DNA of 64,000 bases from Massospora cicadina (Eukaryota > Entomophthoromycota > Entomophthoromycetes > Entomophthorales > Entomophthoraceae). The notes beneath the pieces are model-generated. The model did not search any database. It was not told where the DNA came from and was given only the letters and a program-made list of their open reading frames with translations. Shown here in pieces: positions 33,936-43,774 of the stretch. Position numbers and translations under genes: made by a program. Where the stretch lies: the NCBI GenBank assembly GCA_022478985.1, contig JAKSZP010014453.1, positions 248,001 to 312,000 of the forward strand, read 5' to 3'. Position 1 is the stretch's first letter. Every line of letters starts with the position of its first letter.

Positions 33936-34282
33936 TCAGCAAAATGTCAACATAGTCCTTCCCAATACTGTGCAGGGGGAGGGAAAAGAACAAGCACAAT
34001 AGATGCTGGACGCTCTATTGTGCCTAAGACACCAGTACCACCTGATAGATAGGAAAACGCTGGCCATGGGGCCTCGTTTAACAATCAAATTAATTCTATT
34101 TTAATATCAAATGAAGATTCCTAGAATGTACATGCAGTAACTCGCTCCCAAAGTAAGGTTGTCATACCTGAAGCCTCTGAGGTAGTCGTTAAACCCTATG
34201 TGCAACAAATACTTGAGAACTCACAGCCGATGGTCTGAACAATGCAGCAGATACCCCAAGCCTGAAAGGGGTCAATATAGCA

Positions 34283-34796
34283 ATGCCAATTGACACATTC
34301 ATCAATAAATGTCCCAGTATTGGGAATACTCTGAAGCACACTCTTAACTCCCTGGATTCTTCCCATATTCACTTAATAAACTCTGTTGATTCTTACTACT
34401 CTGAGTGCAATTATGTGGATATTCTAGTCAACAAGTTTAAAGTTGTAGCTATTGTTGATAGTGGAGCACCTGTAAACATTGTTTCCACAAAGCTGGTTAA
34501 GAAACTGAAAATAGCTTTGGACATTGACCATTATTAAGAATATGGGACCACAGGCCTTAACAGCACTAATAGTAAAGGAGCTTACAGCGCTTTATCACTG
34601 CGATTTTGGAGCTTTTGTAGTAGCCACACTCACTATAGTGCTTCCAAACACCAATTATGACATATTAATTGGGACTAGTTTTTTAAGGACCTATGGGATC
34701 GCATGCAATTTTAAAGAAAACATCTTGATGATATTGGGCCAATCACTTCCAATTTTATTACTCTTACAACAATATGAAGCCCACAAACCGTTGTAG
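34283..34796 (+). pseudogene. aspartic protease (Ty3-A2)
   Basis: VVAIVDSGAPVNIVSTKLV with intact D-S-G lies in the open frame 34283-34537. After a stop and frame change near 34535 the protein continues in 34524-34796 with LPNTNYDILIGTSFLRTYG, the conserved I-L-I-G strand. The same order and spacing occurs in Ty3-T. The region 33936-34282 between Gag and protease has no readable domain. Confidence 0.9.
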
Positions 34797-34914
34797 AAAT
34801 TTTATCAATATATCTTATGCTGATGGGATAATACCAGTAGGATATATTCAGTGGGGGAATTGAAGCCGCCCCATGCCAACCACCATAAATGAAAATTGAG
34901 GAATAACTCTACTT

Positions 34915-35256
34915 GTGAATAAGGATTCAACAATAGCTCCAGGCCATCAACTGGTTATGAGGACTGGGACCACACTGGATATTCCAGAAAAACTATATGG
35001 GGAGGTTGTATCCCCATGGCATCAATTTCAAATGGAACCTAGCGTGGCACCTGGAATACTTATACCAGGGCATGGAGAGATTGACGTCTTACTAGAAAAT
35101 TTGACCAGCCAAAATATTAAGGTCAAGAAATATCAAGTTGTCACTTTTGTGCATCTGTTTCCGATGGATGAGTTAAAATCAGCTGTCAAATTTGGTGACT
35201 TATCTGAGTTTGGCTTACTAACTAAAACCCTTGGGGTACATACTGTAATATCTTGA
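34915..35256 (+). pseudogene. dUTPase-like domain (Ty3-A2)
   Basis: The open frame corresponds to residues 1-113 of the Ty3-A1 frame at 40-687. It contains LDIPEKLYGEVVSP, VAPGILIPGHGEIDVLLEN and QVVTFVHLFPM, with the spacing of dUTPase motifs 2, 3 and 4. PGHGE aligns with the Y-x-G-E end of motif 3, but the motif 3 Asp is missing. The position between protease and RT is the same in Ty3-S, -T, -Y and -Z. A TGA ends the frame at 35256. Confidence 0.6.
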
Positions 35257-36242
35257 GAATCATTTAATGGGTTATCAGAACAACAGAAGGATGAAGCACT
35301 AGAGTTGTTTGAACGATACTCCAAATTTTTCGCCAAAGATGACCAAGATTTAGGTTGTGCAAAAGTTTTATAACATTTTGTTGATACCGGGGACCATATG
35401 CCTATTAGAATGAGGTTAATTTGGCGCCCCAGGGCTAGTGATGAAATAGTCAGTGAAGAGCTAAACAAATTTTTGAAAAGTGGAATGATAGTGCCATCCA
35501 AAAGCCCGTGGGCCAGCCCCATTTTAATTGTAAAGAAAAAAATGGCAGCAATTGAGTTGTGATTGATTATCAATGCCTCAATGCCATTACAAAGAAAGAT
35601 TTGTATTCATTGCCCAAATTGATGATGCTCTGGACCATCTGGGAGGGGCGAAGTACTTTACCACAATGGACCTCATCTTAGGATATTGGAAAATTGAGCT
35701 GCCACCAGAGGAGCAGGAAAAGTGCGCGATGATTACTGCTCAAGGGCTTTTTCAACAACACGCATGCCACAGGGGCTGTGTAACGCACTGGCAACCTTTC
35801 AGCGCGCAATGGACATGATTTTGGGGCCCTTAAATTGTCCTGCATTCTGGTGTACCTGGATGAAATCAATGTCTTTTCACGAATGTTTTCTGAACATCTG
35901 GAGCACCTTGAACAAGTATTCAAATGGATGTTGAAGGCCAATCTGGAGATAAAACCTAGAAAATGCCAATTCTTTAAAGAACAATTGGAATACCTTGGGT
36001 TCATCATTGATTCTAAGGGCTTGCAGCCCCAGCCTCAAAAGGTGGAGGCGAATAACAATATGCAACCTCTGACAAGTATGAGAGATGTTCAAGTGTTCTT
36101 AGGCATGGTAGGATACTATCAAAGATTTTTAGAAGGGTTTGCAAAGATTTCTGAGTCTCTATTCCACTTACTACAAGGAGGAGTTAATTTTTGCTGGGCA
36201 GAGGAATGCCAAAAAGCCTTTGAGGCTTTAAAAACAAAATGA
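35257..36242 (+). pseudogene. reverse transcriptase (Ty3-A2)
   Basis: Blocks: KDDQDLGCAK, DTGDHMPIRMR, SKSPWASPILIVKK, then after a frame change DDALDHLGGAKYFTTMDL and MPQGLCNALATFQRAMD. The catalytic box is VYLDEINVFS (35853-35864), so the second active-site Asp is Glu. The 135-codon open frame 35835-36242 carries the box plus thumb LGMVGYYQRFLEGFAK. Frame changes near 35563 and 35755 are shared with Ty3-A1. Confidence 0.94.
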
Positions 36243-36284
36243 GCTCAGCGCCTATCCTCCAATATCCCAATTTCAGCAAGCCTT

Positions 36285-36690
36285 TTTATCATACGAACTG
36301 ACGCCTCATTGACTGCAATTGGTGGTGTGCTATTGCAGATCAGGGATGATAGCAAGGAGCATCCGACTGCTTATTGCAGAAGGACGCTGAATAAGAATGA
36401 GAATAATTATACAGTGAATGAAAGAGAATGTCTGGCTGTCATTAATGCTTGTAAAAAATTTTGGGTTTACATTAATGGCACCAAGTTTCAAATTAGTAAT
36501 GGATCACAGCTCATTATGATGGCTCCACAATCTCAAGGAACCTGAAGGACAGTTAGCCCGCTGGGCTTTGAAATTACAAGCGTATAATTATGAAATTATT
36601 CATAGAGCTGGAGCGTCCCATCAAAATGCAGATGGACTATCGTGACTTCCCATTGTAGCCGTCCTCAGCAGTTTGGCTGATGAACTTAAT
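36285..36690 (+). pseudogene. RNase H domain (Ty3-A2)
   Basis: TDASLTAIGGVLLQIRD keeps the first Asp (36300-36302). NERECLAVINACK supplies the Glu, then a frame change near 36495. The tail HRAGASHQNADGLS is followed by a TGA where Ty3-A1 still has CGA, a CpG transition. The TGA after the HSSL block is shared by both copies. Confidence 0.92.
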
Positions 36691-36789
36691 GAAAAAATGA
36701 TTACCTGAAAGTATAGAGATGAGCCACCTGAAGTTCAAAAAGTGATCGAAATATCATTAATTGACATCAAATATCAAAATGGAGTTCTA

Positions 36790-37880
36790 TACAAGCTTAA
36801 GCCTGATGGACAACATTGAATCTTCCCAAAACCTTCAGACTGAATGGAGATTATTACACAAGCACACAAGGCCGTTTGACGTGGGGAATGACCAAGACGT
36901 TACAATTAATTTGAGCCAGTTACTATTGGGATTTTATGCGATTCAATATCCAAGACATGCTCAATAAATGTCATTCATGCCAAATCACAAAACCTATGAA
37001 GTCAAATGTAAATATCATTTGATCAAACCTGACTGGGCCTGGCATGCCATGTCAATTGATGTAATTGGCCCTTTGCCTGTGAGTAGCCTAGGCAACAAAT
37101 ACATAATTGTTGCTATTGACCATCTAACAAAATGCGTAGAAGCGAAAGTAATTTGAGATGTCAGGGCCCTAACTACTGCTAAGTTTATTATGAGTAAAAT
37201 TGTTTATAAGCACGGATGCTCCCAGAAGATCTTAATAGACAATGACACAAATTTTACTGCCCAAGTGGTACAATGACTAAATGAGTTGATGTCTATCAAA
37301 GGAGTGTTGTCAACACCATACCATCCTGAGGCTAATAGTATGGTAGAGCGAGTGAATGGCACTTTAGTCAGCATTTTGCACAAAAATGCAGCCTTGGCGC
37401 CTTCGCAATTGGCAACTTTAATTAGTGTGACCATGTTTGCATACAATATTGGACACCACAGCAGCACAGGCCACACTCCATTTTGACTTTTGTATGGTAG
37501 ACAGCCCGCTCTGCCTTCATTATTATAATCAGTACTCAGTTCAACTGACGCAATTAGCCAAAAAATTATGTTGAGCAACTATCAAAGACCTTAATCAAGT
37601 TGCAATTTGAAGCTTATCAAAATGCAATTTGTTAAAAACTATTCAGAAGAGCTATGATGACACTAAACGAGCTATGGTGACTAAGTTCAAGGAAGGATAT
37701 TTAGTAGTATATTGTGACAGTCATAGCGCAGGCCGCGCGCACAAGCTAGCCTCACTTTGGAAGGGTCCATTTATTATATTGGAGAAATCTTCTGAAGACA
37801 TATATACCACTAAGGATCAAGGTGGCTGGGTTGTGAATCAAATACACGCTAAGTTTCTTTGTCCATATCATAATAAATAA
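36790..37880 (+). pseudogene. integrase (Ty3-A2)
   Basis: Zinc domain remnant with CHSCQITKPM near 36970; the GMTKTLQL block precedes it in the same frame. Core: MSIDVIGPLPVSSLG in the open frame 36968-37156 (first Asp), [10 protein letters not shown] near 37240 (second Asp), [16 protein letters not shown] in 37286-37486 (Glu). C-terminal GPY/F module: KLASLWKGPFIILEK in the open frame 37629-37880, ending CPYHNK. No chromodomain follows. Confidence 0.93.
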
Positions 37881-38056
37881 TAACACAAAAAAAGAAAAAA
37901 AAAAAAAAGGAATTTTTTTAAATTAATTAAAATTTGGATATAATAAATATAAATATTTAATAATAAAAAATAATAGCAAGCCATAGAGTTATTTATAGAT
38001 TTGATGGCTCGATGGCATTAGAACTAGGTACCCCCTCTCTGGTAGGGGGAGGGAGA
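37881..38056 (+). other. AT-rich tract and stem-loop after pol (Ty3-A2)
   Basis: An A/T-only stretch (37881-37975) is followed by the hairpin CCCCCT (38031-38036) / AGGGGG (38044-38049) with the purine run GGGGGAGGGAGAA. Counterpart of 2999-3180 in Ty3-A1. Confidence 0.6.
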
Positions 38057-38059
38057 ATG

Positions 38060-39108
38060 TGATCAAACTGGAGAATCCTGCAATGGAATTGGAGAGATGC
38101 AGATTTCATAAATGTCCCAACTATCTAGACCCTGGTGGAGATGTGCCAAGCCCAAGAAAGCTTGGCACCAGGCATGCAGCCCCTGTTGGCTTAGGAAAGG
38201 CCATCAAACTAAAGGGAAAGTTCATTGGAAGGGACTTCAGAATAGGTGGGAAAGGTTTGACTCAGGAGTAAATGCCACAGAGAGGAAGATACAATTGGCA
38301 AGAAGGATCTCAAGGCAGGGGTAAACAGAGGGGAGGAGCTCTTTCATGTGAAACATCTGGGAATGGGCCTCATCTAATACCCTGCGCATGTCAGGCATGG
38401 TATCAGTGGGAAGCAATGAAGGAGGGAAGCAAATGCACGCACCCAAAAGAGCCATCTGGGGACATACTTCTCGGGAAGCCCCTTAGCCAAGCTTTTACAA
38501 AGGGCTCAGTATAAACCAGGATGCGCCGATCCTTTAAAATCCGAGTCTTGAAGCCCAATGTGATGTAAAAATTGATATGTACTGAAGTGGGTTCACACCA
38601 AAGCCAAACAACTGAGTTAACGAAAATAAGGGCCTAGTTGGCCTCAAAAATATTGTATGCAGCAACCTCAGGACCGGTTGCAAGTGTGGACAACAAGTAG
38701 GCATTCACAAGCTCTAACATCAAATCAAGCTCAAGACCCAATGAAGCCACACTGCCTGCATTTAAGGAGGAAGCAAGATTCTTTGAAGTAAAGACGCTAA
38801 ATAGTGAAAACAAGAAGTCTGGAAGAAGATCCCCATCCAAAGCGAATTGATTTTGGATCAGGGTTTCTTTGGACAAACAGCTTCAGAAGGCTGAAGAGAT
38901 AAAGAATAAGTTGAGAGGGGATCCCGCTCAATCCATTGAGAAGTTCAACTGACTGTACCTGAAGCCATGATGCTTGTTCAGAATTATCAATTGGTGTTAT
39001 TGCAGTGGAATGTGAAGCCAAACTCTCTATTACTGTGGAGGCGTAGCTGGTCAACCCAGCTTGAGGAACCATGGGCAACACACCCAAGTTGATCATAGAG
39101 CGCCGCAT
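38060..39108 (-). pseudogene. putative antisense additional ORF (Ty3-A2)
   Basis: On the minus strand an ATG at 39108 opens into NLGVLPMVPQAGLTSYAST. After a frame change the 80-codon open segment 38634-38876 gives SKETLIQNQFALDGDLLPDF, then LASSLNAGSVASLGLELDL and TGPEVAAYNIFEAN. The 72-codon segment 38237-38455 gives TMPDMRRVLDEAHSQMF and VAFTPESNLSHLF. Each block has its counterpart in Ty3-A1 in the same order, so a protein of about 330-350 residues is implied. No known domain; hydrophobic in parts but no clear membrane helix. The plus strand (38059-38514) is also open, which weakens the call. Confidence 0.45.
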
Positions 39109-39241
39109 GGACTTGCTTAGCCTTAGGAAGGCTCATCTGTCCAAGGCGGAAAGGCTATCAAGATAACATTCATACTTTGAGGAATACAAAAGCTAGACAT
39201 TGTGAACCAATAAGAAGGGTGCCCGCCGCTTATATCCAGTC

Positions 39242-39254
39242 AAGGTGGGGGAAG
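39242..39254 (+). promoter_or_regulatory. polypurine tract (Ty3-A2)
   Basis: AAGGTGGGGGAAG immediately before the TGTTGAG start of the 3' LTR. Confidence 0.87.
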
Positions 39255-40130
39255 TGTTGAGTATTTGAATGGACCTAATCGTCAGAAATTCGATAGGGTC
39301 ATAATAATGTTAGCATGCTTAAACTTATTATGGATCATATCAGATATCAGCGATTATGGATCAGGTATATTCTAAGATTATGCAAAGCTTAGGATCCGCG
39401 GCCTAGCGATTTCACTTGATAATATTTGATTATGATGACATGGGCTCAAGGGCTTTGTTGGTTAGGTCAGACTTAAATTAAGTTTTGACTTAATGACTCG
39501 GGCACAAGGGCTTTGTTGGTCTATGTCAAAATTAGTTTTTAATGTTGGTCAAGTTTTTGATTGAACTAATTACTAATTAGTGATATGAATCACCTTGGTA
39601 TGTGCTGCCAATTACATGTGAAAGAGAATTGGTTTAGCTATTTTCAGACGCGTCCAAAACACCATCCTGAGAATGATGACAGTGTTTACACTGACCCTGA
39701 GGCTGAGCATGATGCCCTGAGTTGAAGTATTTGTAGGCGTTCTTACAAACATTTTATGTGGCCAAGTGCCATTAAAAATGAGACGTCATGGGTAAGATGT
39801 GGTGAACATTAAATGATATAAGTAACCCTCAAGTTGATGCTAATAAAAAACGTTCACCTACTATGACTTGTTTATGATTTTAACTTATAAACTTTTTGCG
39901 TTTAATACTTTACTTTGTATTAGTCAATACTTTACTTGGGATCAGTAAGATCAGGGCAGCGTGCCAATGTCCAAGTAAACAATAGGGAATATGAATTTTA
40001 GCACTACCAAGAAGTTATATCTTAAATTTTAGTCACCATCCAGTCTATTGTAATCATACAACAGATGCACAAAATTTCATCCCACTGCAGAAGAAGAATC
40101 AGCCCTCCAAAGAGAACCCAAAATTTAACA
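39255..40130 (+). repeat. 3' LTR of Ty3-A2
   Basis: TGTTGAG ... TTTAACA, aligning with 31029-31897 end to end. The TATA box is changed to GATATAAGTA near 39815. The target duplication GCACC follows at 40131-40135. Confidence 0.94.
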
Positions 40131-40950
40131 GCACCACTGGACTTAGTGCTACTACCAGTCTTGAAGCATATCTCCTTGCAACTGGGGTTTGTAATAAAGT
40201 GCTGTCTACTCCATATATCATTTTACCTCATGTAGATTATGAGCTACTTATTAGAGCCTCTTAAATGAGAGATATGGTCTGAAAGCCAATTTTGAGGGCA
40301 ATTATTTGAAGGTAGGAGGAAAGCATGTTCCCCTGTATTTTAACTAAGAATCTCACAACGATGCATTTGGATTGGTGGGCATAGTTACTAAGCACTCAAC
40401 TGATCAAACAAAGATTGCATTGCAAATGCCGGATGAGGAGATGGGGATTCTTCATCAAGAGTATATTGGAGACTAGTTGACATTGTGCATTTTGTGCATA
40501 CACAGCTTTTAGGTACTGACGGAGGTAGAATTACCCCCCAACTGGAGCCTAACATTCAACCTCTCTTGATTGTGACTGTTAAGTCTTTTGAGGGAGTATC
40601 CCATTAGATATTGTAAAGGCGACTGAAGCCCTTAAAATATACCTCACCATATTTTAAAGTCCAATGGGATTTCACTTCATGATGGACAAAAGTATACTAT
40701 TAAACTAGGGCATCAGGACCTCAAGTGGATATTGCTTTGCAACTTCCTTAAGAGTTTTATGGTAGGATCCTCCTGCCAATCTACCAATTCAAAAGGATTT
40801 TTTGTTGCCTCTAGTGCTATACATCCTCATCATGGAGAAAACAAAATGACTTTGGAAAACACCTACTCTTACCCAGTGCACATTCAGTCGCACTTGATAA
40901 TTGCTTATGTTTATGTGATGTTTGGCATAGCAGCCTCCTCGCTCTAGTTA
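40131..40950 (+). pseudogene. protease C-terminal half and dUTPase-like segment (Ty3-T)
   Basis: Continues the protease cut at 31028: TGLSATTSLEAYLLATG, then LPHVDYELLIRAS (the counterpart of I-L-I-G) and ANFEGNYLKVGGKHVPLYF in another frame. From about 40680, GHQDLKW and the open frame 40732-40947 align with the dUTPase-like domain of Ty3-A. HHGENKMTLENTYSY corresponds to HGEIDVLLENLTSQ, and LIIAYVYVM to the motif 4 strand. Nothing of RT follows; after 100 further bases (40951-41051, no signal) the LTR begins. Confidence 0.65.
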
Positions 40951-41051
40951 TAATCTAAACCCCAATCTTTTTATTACTGGAATGTTTGGTTAAATGAAAA
41001 ATGTTGCGATCTGGTCTGACCAACAATGCCATTTTTTAATTTAGTTAAATA

Positions 41052-41637
41052 TGTATATTAATAAAAAAGGTTTTAACTTCTTGGGCCTTGACACCAAAAT
41101 TAATCTGATGAATTAATTAATGAAAGATTGCCTTGATGATGTTGTCAATTCAATGAATTACGTTACAGAGGATTACTTTACCCATTCACCCAAATTTTTA
41201 TATGTAGCTGAATATCTAACAATGGTTAAATCCTCACCACCCTGCTGGTAATATCTCCCAAAGCACATACTGTCAATTAATGAGCCTTTAAGAGTCCTAA
41301 ATTAAATCCTTATTTATTTTACTTTTTTCTCTTGTCCCAATGGTGTAATAACTATCATTAAGGGTTAGACTCCAAATTTCAAACCATTGATTTCTAGAAT
41401 TTTTCAGAATAACTATGAATTGCTTGGTAATCTACTGTGTAGCTTATTATGATGGGAATGAAAATGAAATGGATTTTTTCTTTTCACTTATCTTGTTGAA
41501 GTGAAAAAGAAAAACTACTGACAATAAAACTTTATTACTTTATTGTAGGGCTACTGTCTCCAAACAGTGCAATTTAGCTTCTTATACAAAAGTATTGACC
41601 TGTGCAGTTAGATATTAACTCCTAAGCGCTGATTTCA
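41052..41637 (+). repeat. 3' LTR of Ty3-T
   Basis: It starts TGTATATTAATA and ends GATTTCA. It aligns with 28897-29490. AATAAAACTTTATT near 41525 may be the polyadenylation signal. Confidence 0.85.
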
Positions 41638-42330
41638 TCTGGGGTTTTGCACTTCCTCACTCCCAGTGGTAGTGTGATTCTCTATAAAACTCATCCAATT
41701 AGAGGTATACATAAGGGAGACACTTTTATAATATCTATATTACATTCCATCAGTTTTTAGTATTGATCTCTCTGCATTTGAGCTCTCTCTGGATTTTCAG
41801 AGTTTCTAGTGCCACAAGTTGTAATGACACAGGAGATCATATATGCCGTCCTTATTTTTGGATAAAACAGTCATAATTGTCAATCACTAGAGACTTAAAG
41901 CATTTTGGTGTATTGCGCCAGGTCAATGAAAAATTGAGAAGTTATATTTTTGTAATTAAGGGCCTACCAGGCTAGATGTTCATCGAGGTTATGCATCTGT
42001 TGTACCCAATGAAGGGAGATTGATCTGTTATTACCATAAAGTAAATTCCATAAAGGAAGAGACGAAACGTTTTAATGGCTAGGATTACTGCTAAGAACTC
42101 ACGTTAAGTGACTCAATAGTTCTACTTGGCTTTAGACAGAATCTTGCTAATGAAAGCAATAGGATGGTCCACTTGGTTGTTGTGTTGCGCCAGAATGGTG
42201 CCAACAACAACATTTCTGTAATTGGTAAAAAGCAAAAAAGACTTATCAAACTTGAGATGTGCTAGCACAGAAATTTAAGTTAGTGCCAGTCATAATGTAT
42301 TAAAGGACTGTTGTGATAACTCCCAGTAAA
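41638..42330 (-). pseudogene. RNase H and integrase N-terminus (Ty3-S)
   Basis: Minus-strand reading from 42330: KSFLLFTNYRNVVVGTILAQ (catalytic Asp changed to Asn-Tyr), then PIAFISKILSKAK, REFLAVILAIKTFRL (Glu) and FMVITDQSPF (Asp). The following linker is broken and leads into the integrase zinc region, which continues across Ty3-T at 28896. Confidence 0.85.
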
Positions 42331-43644
42331 AAGCCACGTTATTCTGAAATAGCTAGACCAAGGGCTCCGCAAAATCTAAAAAATGGGAATAAATTGGCGG
42401 TAAAACTTCATCATCCCCAAAAAACTGAATGTCCCTCAGAATTTTTGGTGGGGACATCTTATGTATGGCCGTAACCTTGTCTGACAGTGATTATATACCC
42501 TTTTTGGTACCTTGTGACCTAAAAGCTCCAATTCTTGGTGAGAAACGCATTTTGATGGCATCAATTTTACAGAAGGTGTTTTTAGATGCTTAATAACTTG
42601 CATTAAATGATTACAATGTATGAAAAATTTTTAAAGAAGATTTTAATATTGTCTAAATATATCAAGACTCAGGACATTTTCAGGTCCACTAGGATTCCAT
42701 CCCTGGCCCTCTGGATTGTAGCAGGGGCGGTGCGTAGCCCCTGCGTCATTTAAGTAGGCTCAAAAAATCCTCTTTAGCAATGAGAACACACTTATCTCAG
42801 TCTTCCAAGGAAAGTTTAATCAACCAGTACCCTCTGGCTAAATCTAAATAATTTTATTTGAGGTGGGCCGACTTTGGGATAAATATGCCACACTGATAAA
42901 AAGGATAGGGAGTAGGGAGTGAAAATATAGGGGTGGAGGACAAAACCCAAGTTTTGGGGCAAAACCCTCCTATGTGTCTTCTGATAGACTGGGATTAAAT
43001 GATCTAACTTCACTAATTCGCTTGGTTGGACCAAGGCATGGTGCGCATATCCACATGTATTGATATTCTATTGGCACTGAAATATAATTTCTGCCAAAAT
43101 GGGACTTCAACTTGTGTCACGAGAGGTGATAGTGGGATGCACATCCCAACTATGCCACATCCCTCCACTGGCTAAATCTATTGCGGAGAAGAACTGTAAG
43201 ACAAATAGCATCAAAAGAGAATCAGAAACCTTAGATGAGGGGTAGCTGTTCTAAAAGGTGATTTGATTTTAACTTTTAGTAATCCATCATCGCATAGTGG
43301 ATCCATCTTTTTTTCTTCACCAAGAGCAGAAGAGAGGCCCAAGGGCTCTGTGTAGGCTTCACCAAGACAGCTTCCAAAAGTATTTAGTTAGATGTTTACT
43401 TGGTCTTTTTCCACTTTGGAAATATAATAAGACTTGGTACGTATGGGCAGAGCATCTCCAGTATCTATCCAATGGGTCACTTTATCAATTTTGTAAAAAT
43501 TTTAGGGTCCAGAGGAAAAAATGTCAGAATAATCATCTAAGATTTTTTATCAGTGAGGTCTGAGCTAATTATTTTTTTGACGAGCACTATAGTAAGAAGA
43601 TATTCTAGCACAAAATCCCGTAGGATACCTAATTTATGTATAAA
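42331..43644 (-). pseudogene. reverse transcriptase (Ty3-S)
   Basis: Minus-strand blocks: KPTQSPWASLLLLVKKKDG (with a frame change) near 43320, FFSAIDLASG near 43190, then the box YLDN (42648-42659) followed by IKIFF, where the second catalytic Asp is Asn. The thumb reads SPPKILRDIQFF and FLDFAEPL near 42380-42440. Interrupted on its N-terminal side by LINE-A, beyond which the dUTPase-like domain lies. Confidence 0.87.
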
Positions 43645-43662
43645 ATGTAAGTCATTAACAGG
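43645..43662 (+). repeat. left target-site duplication of LINE-A
   Basis: ATGTAAGTCATTAACAGG, 18 bases, identical to 48891-48908. Confidence 0.95.
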
Positions 43663-43774
43663 TTTTTTTTTGTAACAATCACTTTTAGTTACTATGATTT
43701 GATTCGAACAGCAAATTTGGATAACTACACACAGAAAAGGTGGGTACTTTAATAACAAAAATAATACAACATGG

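Larger units (their letters stand above)
31029..40130 (+). mobile_element. complete Ty3/gypsy retrotransposon Ty3-A2
   Basis: Full-length element of 9.1 kb with LTRs of 869 and 876 bp, primer binding site, gag, protease, dUTPase-like domain, RT, RNase H, integrase, extra antisense frame, polypurine tract and a perfect 5-bp target duplication GCACC (31024-31028 and 40131-40135). It is inserted in the protease gene of Ty3-T. By eye the two LTRs differ at roughly one base in ten over their first 260 bases, largely CG versus TG or CA, so the insertion is old. All genes are broken. Confidence 0.96.
28897..41637 (+). mobile_element. LTR retrotransposon Ty3-T, pol-deleted, carrying Ty3-A2
   Basis: LTRs at 28897-29490 and 41052-41637 are clearly the same sequence. 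Removing Ty3-A2 (31029-40130 plus one GCACC copy) leaves about 2.5 kb of internal sequence: primer site, gag, protease and a dUTPase-like segment. RT, RNase H and integrase are absent. It interrupts the integrase gene of Ty3-S. No matching target duplication could be read at its ends. Confidence 0.82.

Noticed and set aside
43297..43563. 88-codon plus-strand frame left of LINE-A
   Set aside because: Antisense to the Ty3-S RT; it has no domain and the minus strand carries the RT start motif at the same place.
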